Source of the DNA: Triatoma infestans
Taxonomy: Eukaryota > Arthropoda > Insecta > Hemiptera > Reduviidae
NCBI GenBank assembly: GCA_011037195.1
Contig: JAAEAF010002565.1
Span: forward strand, 39,506-103,505
DNA: 64,000 nucleotides
Reading direction: 5' to 3'
This document shows, in pieces, positions 11,951 through 23,085 of this stretch. Both the position numbers and the translations under genes were made by a program. The notes beneath the pieces are model-generated. The model had not been told where the DNA came from. It saw only the letters and a list, made by a program, of their open reading frames with translations, and searched no databases. Position 1 is the first letter of the stretch, and each line of letters begins with the position of its first letter.

Positions 11951-13644
11951 TCATGTACAGTCTTAACCGTCATTATGAGAAAAAGTGGGACATTACAGTC
12001 TTAATAGCAAACCTAATAGCGATGGCATGAAAAATACGAAAGCAATAGGAACCTTTGCGCATGCAAACCACCCAACCACCAAACAAATTTCACCGAGCTG
12101 GCAAGCTTGTGTTGTACCAAAGGCTGAATATAAAGAAATGGCGAATTATTTGCTTAATTTCTTTATTGATCAAACTGTCTTTTTTTTAAAAAAAAGCTCT
12201 TTAAATGTTACGTAATATTAACGAGAGAGAGAGAAACGTATAAGCGAGAAAACAATTCCTAGAATCATAGGGTTTTTATTGTTAAGGATTACTGAATAGT
12301 AATGGAACAGTTGCAGAAATGTTTGAAATGGGGGATGAGTTTCAAGATATAACTTTGGGTGTATGCTGAACTATAGAATGAATGAGAGTTAAGGGAGTAG
12401 ACATTTCACTGGCTAAGTATAGCAGAGAAAAGTCCTTTAAGACCTACTTCTTCCTAAGTCTTATTGAAAATGAGTAAGAAAATCCTTCCTTCCTCTAGTG
12501 TTTTTTTTTTCTGTGTTCCCTGGTTCTTCAGCGTCGTCTTGGAAAAAAATATTCCTTCTATAATTGACTCCAGAGTTTGGAGAGACTACTTATTTTGCTT
12601 TTTTTTTGCTTTACTTGCCAGTTTTCCCCCCTAATATTTTCGTGCTTATCACAATGGATTTTATTTGTCAAAACAGGAATTTAAGGAAGCTTTAAGAAAT
12701 GGTAATATCCAAGAATCAATACTTCCTTATCAATGGTTAGATAATAATTGAATGAAAAAACAAATTGAAAGACAATGCCAAACTTAATTAAAAGTTTAAT
12801 GGATCTTTGGAAGCGACTTTCCAATGTCTACCTGTTCATTATAGTTGTTAGTTTAAAAAATTAAATACCTAAATCTTTAATTTCTTCAGTATCTTTCCTG
12901 AACAGCCATCCTAGAACTGCTAATGACGTCATAAAATTTTTTTGCTGATCTTTATTTTTCAGTAGTAATACTGCTGATTGGAGAACAAAGTTATAATCCA
13001 AACTCATTACTGCAATGCGGTAGATAGTAATAAAAGTAATCACAATTCTATTGAATAAGTAACAAAAGCTCTCTGTACCGTCTAAATGGTTTAATTCCTT
13101 GGTAAAAAAAATTAAAAAGAGTAAAATATACCTATAGGAAAATCAGCTTATATTTAATTAAATTTAATGACCCAATTAAATGTGTGCAACAATTATTGCT
13201 GAAGTATTTTTTTTTTTTTACTAATAACAAACCATCTTTGGGTTTAGAAAGGAAGCGTTGATTGTACTATTTTACTAATAAGAGTGCTGCCTTTAATCAG
13301 CCTGATGATACTGTCCTCATCGGCTATTGTAGGTAACAGCAACCGTGCTTGACTGCCCGTTGGCCCTGACAAAGTAATTTCCAAAAAATAAATAAATAAA
13401 TCTACTGAGAAATAATTTCACGACTTTTTCTTAATGCAGTTATTGACTAATCTAATTGACAAAGTTTCTTGAAACTTTGGGTAAAATCACTGTAAGAACC
13501 AGCCCCCACTCTTGCCCATTACTGGGTGGTGGAGTCGTTGAATCTTGATCGCCCAGAACCTGATTTCTTTTTTAGATCTTATTACCAATGTTAAATTTTT
13601 TGAATATAAAAGCCGAGAGTACGCTGATCCAGGAGGACTAATTG

Positions 13645-14070
13645 TTGTAGGGAATTATTGCACTGCGACCTGAAAGATCTATTGTGCCCCCCCGGAGCTT
13701 TCTCCAATGAACAGGCGGCGTCCAAGCAGCGTTCTCTAGCTACAGACAACACTACCCATCACCGGACAGTGAGTTGTAGAAGCTCCTAAGAAGGAAAAAT
13801 TTAAGTGCAGCATGCGAGATTCGAAGCAGCATGCGGGACGTTGCTTCTCTAGCGCGCTACCAATCCCTTCCTTCTCCCTTGGCATTCGCCAATTGGCTAG
13901 AGACGGAGACCCTAGTTTGTGTACTGTGTTTGTGTAAAGTGTAGAGTGTATGTAGTTTAAGTGTATTGTGTACTGTTCTGATGAAGTGCATGTAATACTG
14001 AGCTGTAGTAACCCGTAGGGTCGCTCCTCCCCAAGTAACTGCAAGCAACAGTTACCCCTTGCGGGCATTA
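13645..14070 (-). mobile_element. tRNA-headed composite SINE (copy B)
   Basis: The duplicate of the SINE at 7930-8359. The left target copy AGGAGGACTAATTG lies at 13631-13644 and the right copy begins AGGAGGACAA at 14071. Small indels distinguish it from copy A. The minus-strand B-box region is damaged. The minus-strand 114-codon frame here is a by-product of the SINE. Confidence 0.78.
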
Positions 14071-14119
14071 AGGAGGACAACTTACCCTTCGATTTTACGA
14101 AGAGTATACGCTTGGCTTC

Positions 14120-14820
14120 AGTAGCTATTCACTTTTTACTTTCTCTTACGCCAAGTAAGAGGAAGTATTGTAAAGGTGTCAAATTTTCAATATCGAGTTT
14201 TCACTGGAAATATACGTTTTGAGGTCCCCTGAGTCAAAAAAAGTGGTTTTTATCAAATGGTCTGTCTGTATGTGCACACATAGCTCAAAAACGAAAAATC
14301 GTAGAAAGTTCAAACTTAATATTCTGTATAGGTATCACCATGGGTCAAAATTCCTCAACCGGAAGTACCACTTTACTGAATATTTTTTTTTTTTTTACTT
14401 TCTTACAATTTTCTTCAAACTTTCTCATATTAATTACACATCCTAAGATCTACAACTTTTATTTAAATCATTTCTCTGAAAAAATTCATTTAAGGGCACT
14501 TTTGAAGGAGAGGTGGGGTTATGTTTTCCACTAAAGTGCCATTTTAATTTACTATACAATTCTGTGATCTAAATAATAATATGTTACGGAAATTCCGAGT
14601 TTGAAAAATCGGATGTCCGGAAGTGCGTTTTTACTTGAAATATATTTTTCAGTTTTCTAGGATTTTCTCATAACGGCAACAACGATTTTCTTTTAAACTA
14701 AGTATGTGAACAACACATATAAACAGCAACAACGTTTATTTGAAACATTTCTCCTGGTTAAGTCATTTAAGGGGAGATTTTGAAGAGGGAAGGGGTTATG
14801 TTTTTCTCGACATATTGTTT
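14120..14820 (+). repeat. DR-1 dispersed repeat
   Basis: It starts with the CTCTTAC...GTAAGAGGAAGT head near 14142-14167. It continues through TTTTGAGGTCCCCTGAGTC (14216 on), a short GT/CA spacer, and two modules ending GGAAGTACC and GGAAGTGCG before T-runs, into unique sequence. Non-coding. Confidence 0.7.
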
Positions 14821-16260
14821 TTTTTTTTCAGCAATGACGTAAAATTAATAATTTATCGTCAGACAATCATCTGTAAGAGCTCACAATTAAAGTGATTATT
14901 TGTAGGGAACATAATATAAATAGAAAGGAACACTCTACAAAGTTAAAAGATTAATAATAATATTGTGTTTTTAAACATCAGACGTTTGTGTGCATAGGTA
15001 TTAAAATTAATATGAATGTTGAAGATGTCAGTGAAATGTTGTAGGTATTGTTAGGCTGCGGGATAAACGTAGAGATGCCTGTAGAAATGGTTAGTCCCAC
15101 TTCCCTCTATCGGGAAAAAATACGAGGAAAAGTAAATGAAGTTGAAAGACTACGTAAAATACTAGCCTCTCGGATAGGCGTTTTTTTTTTCTTCTGTATT
15201 TCCTGCAATGCAGTATTACTTATTGCCGAACCTTGTTCATTTAAACAGATAGACGCAATTCTACGCCAAAACTATAAACCTAAGAAAATTGTAAACACAC
15301 TGGAATAGAGAATCAGGGTTGGGAGTGAGTAAGAGAAAGACAGTATGAAAGGAAAGCAGAAGATAGCTAGTAAAAAGTTGTCTGTCTGTATATATATATA
15401 TATACGCTGTGCTATTGACTGGTTATATATGGAGAGCTCTCTGCTGGCTCGTAAAATTTTTTATAAACACTACTTGCCAAAACGGTTCCTCTCCAGACTC
15501 GCACCACTACTACATCCGAACACTAACGTTCCATTACCATTTTATGGGGGTATAAACTTTTTTTTTTTCTTTTGTGATCTTACTGTCATAAATAAGATTT
15601 CATCACTGGGTCCGCCATGCCCTCAAACATTACAGATTTTTTTTTTTTTTTTTAGACTTCTTTACATTTTCTGTTTTAAATTAATAAAATAGAATTTTAA
15701 AACTATAATAATTTTTTTTTATTTAAGTACAATATAATCGGATAATAATTTTTTATTTTAACTATGTAAGATTAAATTTTCATTTGCAAATTTTTTTATT
15801 ACTGAGAAAGGACCCAATACGCATATTCAACCAAAAAAAATTTTTTTCTCTAGATGAAAGATAAACTGTCCGTAATTTATTCAAACTACGATCAAAATAA
15901 TTCTTTATATACCATTGGATTCGTGCTCATGCATTTTCAGTAGCATTGAATCTCAATTCAATAATATGAACAGCTTATAATATTTTAGAAAATATTATTT
16001 AAAAAAAAATATCAAATAAGTTAAATCATTTTTGGTAATAGTTTGCGTTGATCTTCTTCCAGAGGATGTAATATGGCAAAAGCTGCCGCCATTTGTAATA
16101 CGTATACTAATAAATAATGTGTTGAGCGAAATGTATTATGCATGTGTCTGATAGTTGGTTTGGAGAGTGGATTGTTATTGAGAGGTAAAACAACATTATT
16201 CATCTAATAAATAAGTCGATTTGTGGCAGTAATTTTTATGAAAAACAGAGTCATTCAATA
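14821..16260. other. AT-rich region without recognised gene
   Basis: Contains T-runs near 14818-14829, 15180-15190, 15640 and 15711, and a (TA)n run near 15391-15404. Frames at 15048-15308, 15345-15692 and 16021-16203 (minus) have no recognisable domain and pass through homopolymer T-runs that encode runs of Phe. No support for coding. Confidence 0.5.
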
Positions 16261-16701
16261 AGTAAATAGATGGGGTCAAGGGGTTTCTCCAGTTGGTGGG
16301 GATACCCCAGGGTGAATAGCAGGCCTCACCTTCTATTCATCAGGACCATCCGAGCGCAGCATTTAGTATTACTGCATCCTTCTCGAGGTGACCCTGTTTG
16401 TTACAAAACTCGGCGGATCTAGACCTGGACGTCGATAAAAGTCCCCGGCGGAATAGGTGTACCCGTCGGTCATCCGGGGCGGTGTCCCTGGGGGCAGCCT
16501 CGGAGATGCACCTCCCCTCAAAACAGGGTGTTATGCGTACCGTGCCCAAGGAGGTTTGCAGCCGGGGGGTAATACAGGCTGTATCATAACGGTGCCTCTC
16601 TAAACCGGGCCAAATCAGGGAGTAATAAATGGCCTTGCTGTGTCATGCGGGGCTCTGACACAGTCGACTCAAGAATTCCCCAGCTACTCGTGGGATCAGC
16701 C

Positions 16702-17246
16702 ATGGAAGAATTTAAGAAAACCGAAGAATGGTAGAAGGAAGAAAGGAAAAAGAAGAAAAGGAAGAACGGGCGGGCAGGCACCGCCGTACCACCAACTGCA
16801 GTCCAGAACATAAAGGAGCTCGCTCCTAGTGAGATGGATGTGCGGGTGGTACCTAGTACAAGTGGGATGAGCACTGCTCATCAAGTTGTGCATGCACAAA
16901 TGGAGAAGCGGACAGTAACCGCTGTTGTGCATGCTGAGCATCGGACCCCTCAGGAGCAAGCTCCCAGGGGAAACGAAGGAACTGCTGGACTGGTACCACC
17001 AGAACGAGCGGTGCTCATCAGGTGGACCAGTCTCAGATGGGCAAGAAGGACGAGGAAGGGAGCAAGAAGGCTCCAGCTCATCCTCGTGGTGCAGGTAAGA
17101 TGGTGGAGGCACCGGGAAGGAAAAAGCTCCTCAAGTGGAAGAAGAGGACGCTGCCGCTACCGCGATACCGCGGGAGGATTGTCCCCCGGAGAAGGCCCAA
17201 CGAAGGGAGAGCCTGGGAGATGTGGATCTCTCGTCTCTCAGGGTAA
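16702..17246 (+). pseudogene. ORF1-like remnant of deleted LINE
   Basis: The ATG at 16702 opens a Lys/Glu-rich frame (MEEFKKTEEW) stopped by TAG after ten codons. The same frame then reads on to 16834, where the 171-codon open frame starts. A second frame (17022-17246) is basic, with KKDEEGSKK and RKKLLKWKKR. Low-complexity basic sequence suits the start of a LINE ORF1 but is not diagnostic. Frame switches show decay or a deletion scar. Confidence 0.4.
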
Positions 17247-17429
17247 TGCAGATTCTGTGGAGAAGTGGAAGAAACTCCGATACATCTCCTCACGGACTGT
17301 GATGCCGTCATTCAAAGAAGATTCAATAGTCTGGGTTGTTACCACATAGCGGAGGAAGAAATACCCACCCTAGAACCTTCCAGGATCCTGGGATTTCTCA
17401 GGGAGCTAAACCTGGAGAGGGTGCTATAG
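17247..17429 (+). pseudogene. LINE ORF2 C-terminal zinc-knuckle remnant
   Basis: One open frame of 60 codons ends in TAG at 17427-17429. It has CRFCGEVEETPIHLL followed by DC, the Cys-Cys-His-Cys cluster that follows RNase H in I/R1/LOA-type non-LTR retrotransposons, and a tail with ILGFLRELNLERVL. The upstream RNase H and RT are absent. Family assignment below the RNase H group is not possible here. Confidence 0.75.
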
Positions 17430-17525
17430 ATGAGCTAGGCACCAGAGGGGGGTACAATAGATCAAACATAAAATGGTCGCGGTACAGAACCCTCAAAAAC
17501 AAAACAAACAAAAAGTAGATAGATG

Positions 17526-17700
17526 TTACGGTGTGGTTAAGTAGATATGTAGATGTGGTTATATCTACGGTTTTTATGATATAGTTATTCTACATATCTT
17601 ATTAGTTAGATATGATTATAAAGTCAAATCTTCAGATATGATTATAAAGTCAAATCTGTTTAAACGATACATTAGGGCTCCGTTAGGCATCAGTAATAAT
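17526..17700. repeat. Short tandem duplication in AT-rich DNA
   Basis: AGATATGATTATAAAGTC occurs twice about 26 bp apart (near 17608 and 17634). The rest is simple AT-rich sequence. Confidence 0.6.
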
Positions 17701-17720
17701 AATAAAAAGAATAATAGTCT

Positions 17721-17957
17721 GGGAAGGGTACGCTAAGTGGTTAGCGTACTGACCTCCCACGCGGAGGACCCGGGTTCGAGTCCAGCTGTGCAAACCCTTA
17801 GTTTTTTTCTTCCTAGAACTCTTTACAGCGCACTGCCCAATATGTACAGTGTTGTCTGTATCGAGAAAACACTGTCCGGAGTCCAACAGGGCATTGAGAA
17901 GGCTCCGGGCGCCAATGACCATAGATGTTGACGCGCCTTAAATTAAAAAATAATTAT
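17721..17957 (+). mobile_element. tRNA-derived SINE
   Basis: It starts GGGAAGGGTACGCTAAGTGG with an A-box-like segment, then GGGTTCGAGTCC (about 17772-17783), a canonical Pol III B box. The body with AGAAAACACTGTCC and GGCTCCGGGCGCCAATGA is shared with 30964-31181 and, more loosely, with the larger composite SINEs. The tail is A/T-rich. AATAATAGTCT (17710-17720) and AATAATAGCCT (17958-17968) form an 11-bp target duplication with one mismatch. It is not a functional tRNA gene because the acceptor stem does not close. Confidence 0.85.
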
Positions 17958-18189
17958 AATAATAGCCTTTATTGCTGAGCTATTAACAATTTTTATAACC
18001 TTCTTAAAAAGCAGAACATACTGACATATTCATGGTCAGTTGATCGTCTGAGGGTTTGTCATGATATTCATTCATTGAAATTTAATTGGATTAAACTTAA
18101 TTATTGCACAAATAACATTGAACAAACCTGAGTTCCTCTTAATAATCTACTTTTCCGATAACTGTTTCAAATAAAAGTGATACCTTGCA

Positions 18190-18480
18190 GTTAGTATTCC
18201 AAATTTAAAGAAACTTGGTTATAGGTTTTTTCAAGAAAACCCCAAAGAACTCAATATACATTTCAGTAAAATCGCACTTCCGGTTTACCGATTTTCTTCA
18301 AATTTGGATTTTAAGCAATGTTTCTTATGTAAATTATTATTATGTCAATGATAGCACCATACAGCTTGTAAGGGGGTAACAAATTTTCGTATTCTAATAA
18401 GAAAACTCAATTTGAAAATTTGACACGACTGTAATACTTCCTCTTACCGCAGTAAGAGGATGTAATATGCGGCACCATCT
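18190..18480 (-). repeat. DR-1 dispersed repeat, inverted
   Basis: Read on the minus strand it begins with CCTCTTACTGCGGTAAGAGG near 18440-18462, then GTGTCAAATTTTC, and later the module CCGGAAGTGCGATTTTACTG near 18270. Internal parts are deleted relative to the 28-kb copy. Confidence 0.65.
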
Positions 18481-19014
18481 TCCATTTCAACATAAGAAAT
18501 CACTCACTTTAAATCACTATGCGTGATTATACTGTCCACTCCATCCTAGATCCAAGGCTGTCGGACTTATCTGTAGGGAGAAGTGGATTAGCCACCACTT
18601 CTTCAGGAATCTTAACGCCTCGCCAGGGATCCCAGCCTAATTTCACGTATAACAGTGATATTCCCCTCTGCACACAATACCCAAATAGCTTGCAAAAATT
18701 GATGTTATGGCCGGCCAATTAAATTAAATTTAGCTTGACCATGGGCAAACGTTAGCACACTAACACATTCATTCTCCCACACTTACACACATAATACACT
18801 TTTTGCATGTGACATAATTCCATGATTATAGTCTATGTGTCAGTGCATCTAAAGTATCTAGAGTAATTGCCTTGATATGATATTTTGAGCATCATTTGTG
18901 AATGCAATCCGTGACAACATCTGTTGGAGATCTCTTCCCAGATTCCTACAAACTTGCATTCTAAAAACAAATTATAAATAAGAGACTAATTACTACATTC
19001 TTAATCAACATAAA

Positions 19015-19046
<32 letters not shown>

Positions 19047-19619
19047 AAAAATGTTAATTCTGTAATCAGTAAATAGCAAAAAAAAAAAAAAAATTCAAAA
19101 CAAGGATAATTAGTGTTTTGAAATTATATTAGTCTCTTTACTCGTTCGTACAGATTCCAAGATGGGAGAAACTTTAATTAATGTTGTAGTGTAATTAATA
19201 ACTTTTGCAGTGTGAATGGTGGAAAGAGTTTTACATTAAACTAAAAAGGAAAACCAAGGAAAAGCTTGAAGAGAGCTTTTCCCACTCGTATCTGTCATAT
19301 TTCCAAACAAACACACAAAATATTCTCTCGCAAAACTTATACATTCATTTTCTCTCACTCTCATACGACTCTCTCTCTCTCTCTCTCTACGTCTTTGAAT
19401 GTATGTTAGAAATTCCGTTGACACAAGTTATTAATAACTTTGCTCCGGCTGTTTTACATTTAATAAGCAGCTAGTTATGATTTATAATCAATTTAATTTA
19501 AATGTCGATTAGTATAATTAGTATAAATTTAATTAGACACTTTATAGTGGGTTATAGTTACTATTATTAATAATGGAAACAATTGAAAATAAATCAAATT
19601 AATTTGGAATAATTTTGTA
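18481..19619. other. AT-rich region without recognised gene
   Basis: Contains (AT)n at about 19015-19041, an A-run at about 19078-19093 and a (CT)n run near 19371-19388. Short frames at 18519-18722 and 19205-19474 show no domain and the second runs through the CT repeat. Confidence 0.5.
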
Positions 19620-20060
19620 CAATATTAGTGGATATTCCGTTGAGATACAACCATCGTATCTGATATATTTTGGTCTGAATCCATCCACCGGAAGTGCTTC
19701 TTTGCTAAATAGTTTTTTTTTCAATTTTTCACGATTTTTTCAAAAAAATTATTCCAATTTATTTACACAAATAAAAACCAATCACTTTTAATTAGCAAAA
19801 ATTGATTGAGATCTTATCTAACGTGCTACTTAAGTGCGATGCATGGTTCTGCCACCTATATAATATTAACGTACATTACGTGCTTTGCTATAATTTCAAA
19901 TTTGAATGAAAATCGATTAACCGGAAGTGTGACTTTACAGAATATTTGGGGGGGGAATATCCTCGAAAACGCCTTCAACAATTTCCATTGAACTTGGAAT
20001 GTTAACTGCACTATTATAAACGAATCAGTTTTTAATGGACTACTGGCCGCCGACTTCTTC
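19620..20060 (+). repeat. DR-1-like partial modules
   Basis: Two modules with ATCCACCGGAAGTGCTTC and TAACCGGAAGTGTGACTTTACAG, each followed by a T- or G-run, as in DR-1. The head of the family is missing. Confidence 0.5.
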
Positions 20061-20210
20061 ATTCGATTTTTTTTTTTTTTAACTATAAAGTAATTTACCG
20101 AATCTAAAATGGAACCATCATTACAAAATAATGCCATTTTGAATGAGATGTTTGTAAGGCAAAGGCCAGAGGACTTTTTAAATAAAAAGAATTCTTTGTT
20201 GCTCTACGTT

Positions 20211-20241
20211 TCGGGTACCATTGGTGCCCTTGTTTAGGAGC
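20211..20241 (-). other. Hammerhead-like motif in left foldback arm
   Basis: Minus strand: GCTC (plus 20238-20241), core CTAAACA (two changes from CUGAAGA), stem II with GGG/CCC and ACC/GGT pairing, GAAAC, GTA, then GAGC (plus 20211-20214). Stem I pairs; A-C/G-T gives the two-pair palindromic stem III. The core is damaged. Confidence 0.4.
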
Positions 20242-20325
20242 TCTTTGGGGTACGAGAGGAATGAACGTTGAGAACGTTGAAATTGAAATCACTCCTCAAC
20301 TTTCACTTCTCTCTTATCCTAAAGA

Positions 20326-20366
20326 GCTCCAGAAGAAGGGCACCAATGGTTCCCGAAACATAGAGC
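20326..20366 (+). other. Hammerhead-like motif in right foldback arm
   Basis: GCTC (20326-20329), CAGAAGA (one change from CUGAAGA), a stem with GGG/CCC, GAAAC, ATA, GAGC (20363-20366). Stem I can pair. Stem III has C/A instead of C-G, so the minimal stem III is weakened. Confidence 0.4.
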
Positions 20367-20689
20367 AACAAAGAATTCTTTTTTTAAAAAAAAAACTCCT
20401 GTGGTTATTGCCGTACAAACATCTCATTGTCATTTTAAGGCCTGACGATTTGAATATCATTTTAACGCAAATTTGGATTTGCACTTGATGCCTACATCCT
20501 TGTAGCTAGAAAATCTTTAATTGTAAAGACAAAGTAGTGCATATTATTTGTAAATTAGAAAGACTTAAATCCCATATCCTTGTAAGGATATATATTGCTT
20601 CAAAATTAATTTATTTAGAATGGGAATACAAATTCTAATGGAATGTTTTATATCGGATTTGAGCAAACATAAATGCAGAAACTATTTCT

Positions 20690-20955
20690 AGGTTTGGCTA
20701 TTTAAAATGAGAGGGGAATTATTATTTTTGAATTGTACACCGTGGGCTGAGCGAGAGATAGAACTCTGCTCACTGTGTAATCGTAGAGCCAAAGAGGACA
20801 TAGTGCACTTTCTTGTAGAATGTGCTATATTAGCGGAGTTTCGCTTGCTCTACCTAGGTGTGAGTTCTCTTTCACTGCAGTCTCTTAGGTGCCTTCTCAA
20901 TTCATTGAATTACAAGGGGTTAATTAAATACGTACGGCTCTGCATGGTTCTATAG
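20690..20955 (+). pseudogene. LINE ORF2 C-terminal fragment
   Basis: An open frame from 20707 has CSLCNRRAKEDIVHFLVEC, a Cys-x2-Cys-...-His-x4-Cys cluster of the type found at the C-terminus of non-LTR retrotransposon ORF2, ending at 20955. Upstream coding sequence is not recognisable, so it is a 5'-truncated fragment. The clade cannot be stated. Flanks are AT-rich, with no clear tail or target duplication found. Confidence 0.6.
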
Positions 20956-21760
20956 ATAAGAATTGGTATAAGAGTTCAATTTTTTAGACAGATTAATTGC
21001 AACTAAAAGCGTAATATTGCCGTTTGTTTATTTTTATGATATTTAGTACATATCTCGTGTTCTGCTTCTCATTCTTGTATAATTATATTATTGTTTCCAT
21101 TTTCTATTCTGTTATATTTACATACAAACCAACAAAGAAATTAATTTCTTCTACTTTATATTAATTTTTCTTATTTGCCTTTTAAATGTTTACTTTTTGG
21201 TGCTGAAAATTGATCACATCAACTTCCGGCTGACGGATACTTATCCATACTTTTGTTTTATTAGCAGCTGTATATTTGATTGTTTTTTTTTTTTTTTTTG
21301 GCGCATCGACCACTATATTATTATTATTATTATTTCTAGGTTTGTGTGGATAGGTAGATGGGAATAAAATGGAGTTTTAACGGTAGATGGTGCGAAAGAT
21401 TCGGGATTGAATGCCTACAGTTCAATACTACAAATGTTTGTTAATACAGATATATGTTTCGATTTGTGAGCCGATAAGTCTTTTGAGTAGTCGATAGTTT
21501 TAAAAATCTTTTAAATCTGGCATGCCGATTTCAAGTAAATTATTTTTATTTTCCTTTCTTTGTAAAAAGAAAGAATCGCGATCCCTAAGTTGGAAAAAAT
21601 GCTTTTAGCGAAGGGTCTGTGTTTATTCTGCTTTTTAATTTTTTTATATGTGCTTTTTTATTTTCTATTTATTGTATTTTTCTCGAAATGTTCCAATGAT
21701 TTTCTTTAAACATCGTATATTATCGACATACATACACGTACCATTAAGTACTATTTGAAA
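20956..21760. other. AT-rich region without recognised gene
   Basis: Contains a T-run at about 21282-21299 and a (TTA)n run near 21319-21332. No coding signal. Confidence 0.5.
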
Positions 21761-22058
21761 CATTTCCAGGAAAAAATTAACTTTTGTGGTTGGTTTCTAG
21801 AATGGGTAGAGGCTAAGTTTTCCTCTCAACTTGTACCACATCAAATGTGATATATTTGATATAAATTAGAAAAATTGTTGGAATTTTAAATTTGACGAAA
21901 CTCAGGTGACAGGAAGTAAGATTTTACAGAACAAGTTTTTGTGTTTTTTTGGAATTTTCTCGGAAACGACCAAAAACGATTTTGTTTAAATATAAAAGAT
22001 AATTGTACTTGGAACATTATTCTGAATTTTTTTTTTTTTTTATATATACTTCAGCTGA
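21760..22058 (+). repeat. DR-1-like partial repeat
   Basis: Modules with GTGACAGGAAGTAAGATTTTACAGAAC near 21905-21931 followed by T-rich DNA, similar to the distal modules of DR-1. It ends at the SINE target duplication near 22059. Confidence 0.45.
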
Positions 22059-22243
22059 ATTTGTAGCGTTAGATTGTAGATTGTTGTAGGGGATTATTGT
22101 ACTGCGACCTGAAAGATCTATTGTGCCTCCCGGAGCCTTCTCCAATTCACAGCCAGCTTCCAAGCAGTGTTCTCTAGCTACAACCAACACTACCCATTAC
22201 CGCAGAGTGAGTAGTAGAGGCTCCTAGGATGAGTAAATCTAAG

Positions 22244-22248
22244 GGCAG
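22244..22248. repeat. 5-bp target duplication of solo LTR (left)
   Basis: GGCAG here and at 23009-23013. Intact SINE copies have a single equivalent at this position, which shows the insertion point. Confidence 0.8.
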
Positions 22249-23008
22249 TGTCTGGCGCGGCAGACACCCAAGGCGAGATGGCGAGTAACCGGTGAAAAAC
22301 AAAAATGAATAATAATGTAAAACTAATGAAAACGAGACTTACCCTTTCGTGACGGTGAGTGATGAATCGAAGAAGGGTTAATGAGACGAATGGCGACTGA
22401 GAAAGGAAGATGTGGTGTGGGTGTGGTGTGTATGTGTTGCGTGTGGGTGGGTGGGTGTGTGTGTGTGTGTTGTGTGTGTGGTCGAAAAAAGGAACTTAGG
22501 TGAGCGGAAAGGGAATGGAGTGCTCCGTAGAAGCGTGGCGCTGCTGTTGAAGCGGCGGTGATGGTGAGTTTACTAAGGCGCAGGTGATATAGTCTCGTGA
22601 AGGTGATGGCGTATAGAGATGAGTCTTATTACTCACCGCGGAGTCAATATTAATTAACACGGCGAATAGGCGCGTATAAGGCGATATAAAATTTAAAGGC
22701 GAAATTAACAGACTGTTAGCTAGTCGGGCGACAGAAGAAGAGAACGGCACAAACACTGTGTGTGTGTGTTCAGGCGAGATATAGAAGACAAGTGAAGTAA
22801 TTTTATAAGAAGAGAACGTTTTAAGAGTGTGGGAAAAATAAGTAAGGCGCGAACTCGGAGAGATAAAAGGCACCGACAATCCCACCACCAAGAGAGAGAG
22901 AGAGTGAGAGGTAAAAGGCGGGGAGGCGTGGGAAATATGCGGGCGATGAAATAACAACTCAGAAATAGCGAGCTAAAGTTAATCTGTCAAAAGTGCCGCG
23001 ACCTAACA
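22249..23008. mobile_element. Solo LTR (760 bp)
   Basis: Starts TGTCTGGCGCGGCA and ends TGCCGCGACCTAACA: TG...CA ends with imperfect inverted termini, flanked by GGCAG duplications. It is inserted in a SINE whose other copies give the exact empty site. There are no internal ORFs of note; the minus frame at 22496-22957 has no domain. It includes GT-rich (22430-22481) and GA-rich (about 22890-22912) runs. Orientation is undecided and no full-length partner with these ends is in the window. Recombination between the LTRs of a full element is the usual origin. Confidence 0.78.
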
Positions 23009-23011
23009 GGC

Positions 23012-23085
23012 AGCTTGCTGGATTCGAACCCGAGACCTCCGCGTTGCTAGTCCAGCGTGCTTTCACTGAGCTAATCCCTTCCTTC
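23012..23085 (-). promoter_or_regulatory. Pol III internal promoter (tRNA-like) of SINE
   Basis: Minus-strand A box TTAGCTCAGTG and B box GGTTCGAATCC with tRNA-like spacing. This is the best-preserved tRNA-like segment of the composite SINE family in the window. It is an inference from sequence; the acceptor stem does not close, so it is not a tRNA gene. Confidence 0.7.

Larger units (their letters stand above)
9048..14673 (+). repeat. Tandem segmental duplication, copy B
   Basis: Collinear with copy A (offset 6802 at the start). It lacks the RTE-like insertion and about 85 bp between T-runs near 13210. The last clear match to copy A is ATATATTTTTCAGTTTTCTAG near 14640-14660. After that copy B continues into unique DR-1 sequence, so the block boundary is uncertain by about 20 bp. 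Contains an A-run at about 10659-10700. Confidence 0.92.
16273..17513 (+). mobile_element. Internally deleted non-LTR retrotransposon with TSD
   Basis: A 1.24-kb GC-rich insertion flanked by AGTAAATAGATG (16261-16272) and AGTAGATAGATG (17514-17525), a 12-bp duplication with one mismatch. The left part looks like a LINE 5' region: a GC-rich leader to about 16700, then an ATG at 16702 and Lys/Glu-rich coding-like sequence. The right part is the extreme C-terminus of an RNase H-class LINE ORF and an A-rich tail. Nearly all of ORF2, including reverse transcriptase, is missing between them. The outer duplication spans both ends, so the deleted form was probably mobilised as a unit by an autonomous relative, although a later internal deletion is also possible. 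Confidence 0.75.
20133..20440. mobile_element. Foldback element with hammerhead-like arms
   Basis: Long imperfect inverted repeat: left arm about 20133-20272, right arm about 20295-20440, spacer about 22 bp. Both arms contain GGGCACCAATGGT, GAGCTC and AAAGAATTC in mirrored order. Each arm carries the order GCTC, a CUGAAGA-like core, a GGG...CCC stem, GAAAC, a UA-type triplet, GAGC. GCTC and GAGC pair as stem I. No ORF. Confidence 0.7.

Noticed and set aside
17760..17800. Possible tRNA gene (GGGTTCGAGTCC)
   Set aside because: It has A and B boxes but no closable acceptor stem, a SINE body follows, and a target duplication flanks it; it is a SINE head. The same applies to 23012-23085 and 31000-31012.
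22496..22957. 153-codon minus-strand ORF
   Set aside because: Lies wholly inside the solo LTR, is Ser/Pro/Leu/His-rich from low-complexity DNA, and has no domain.
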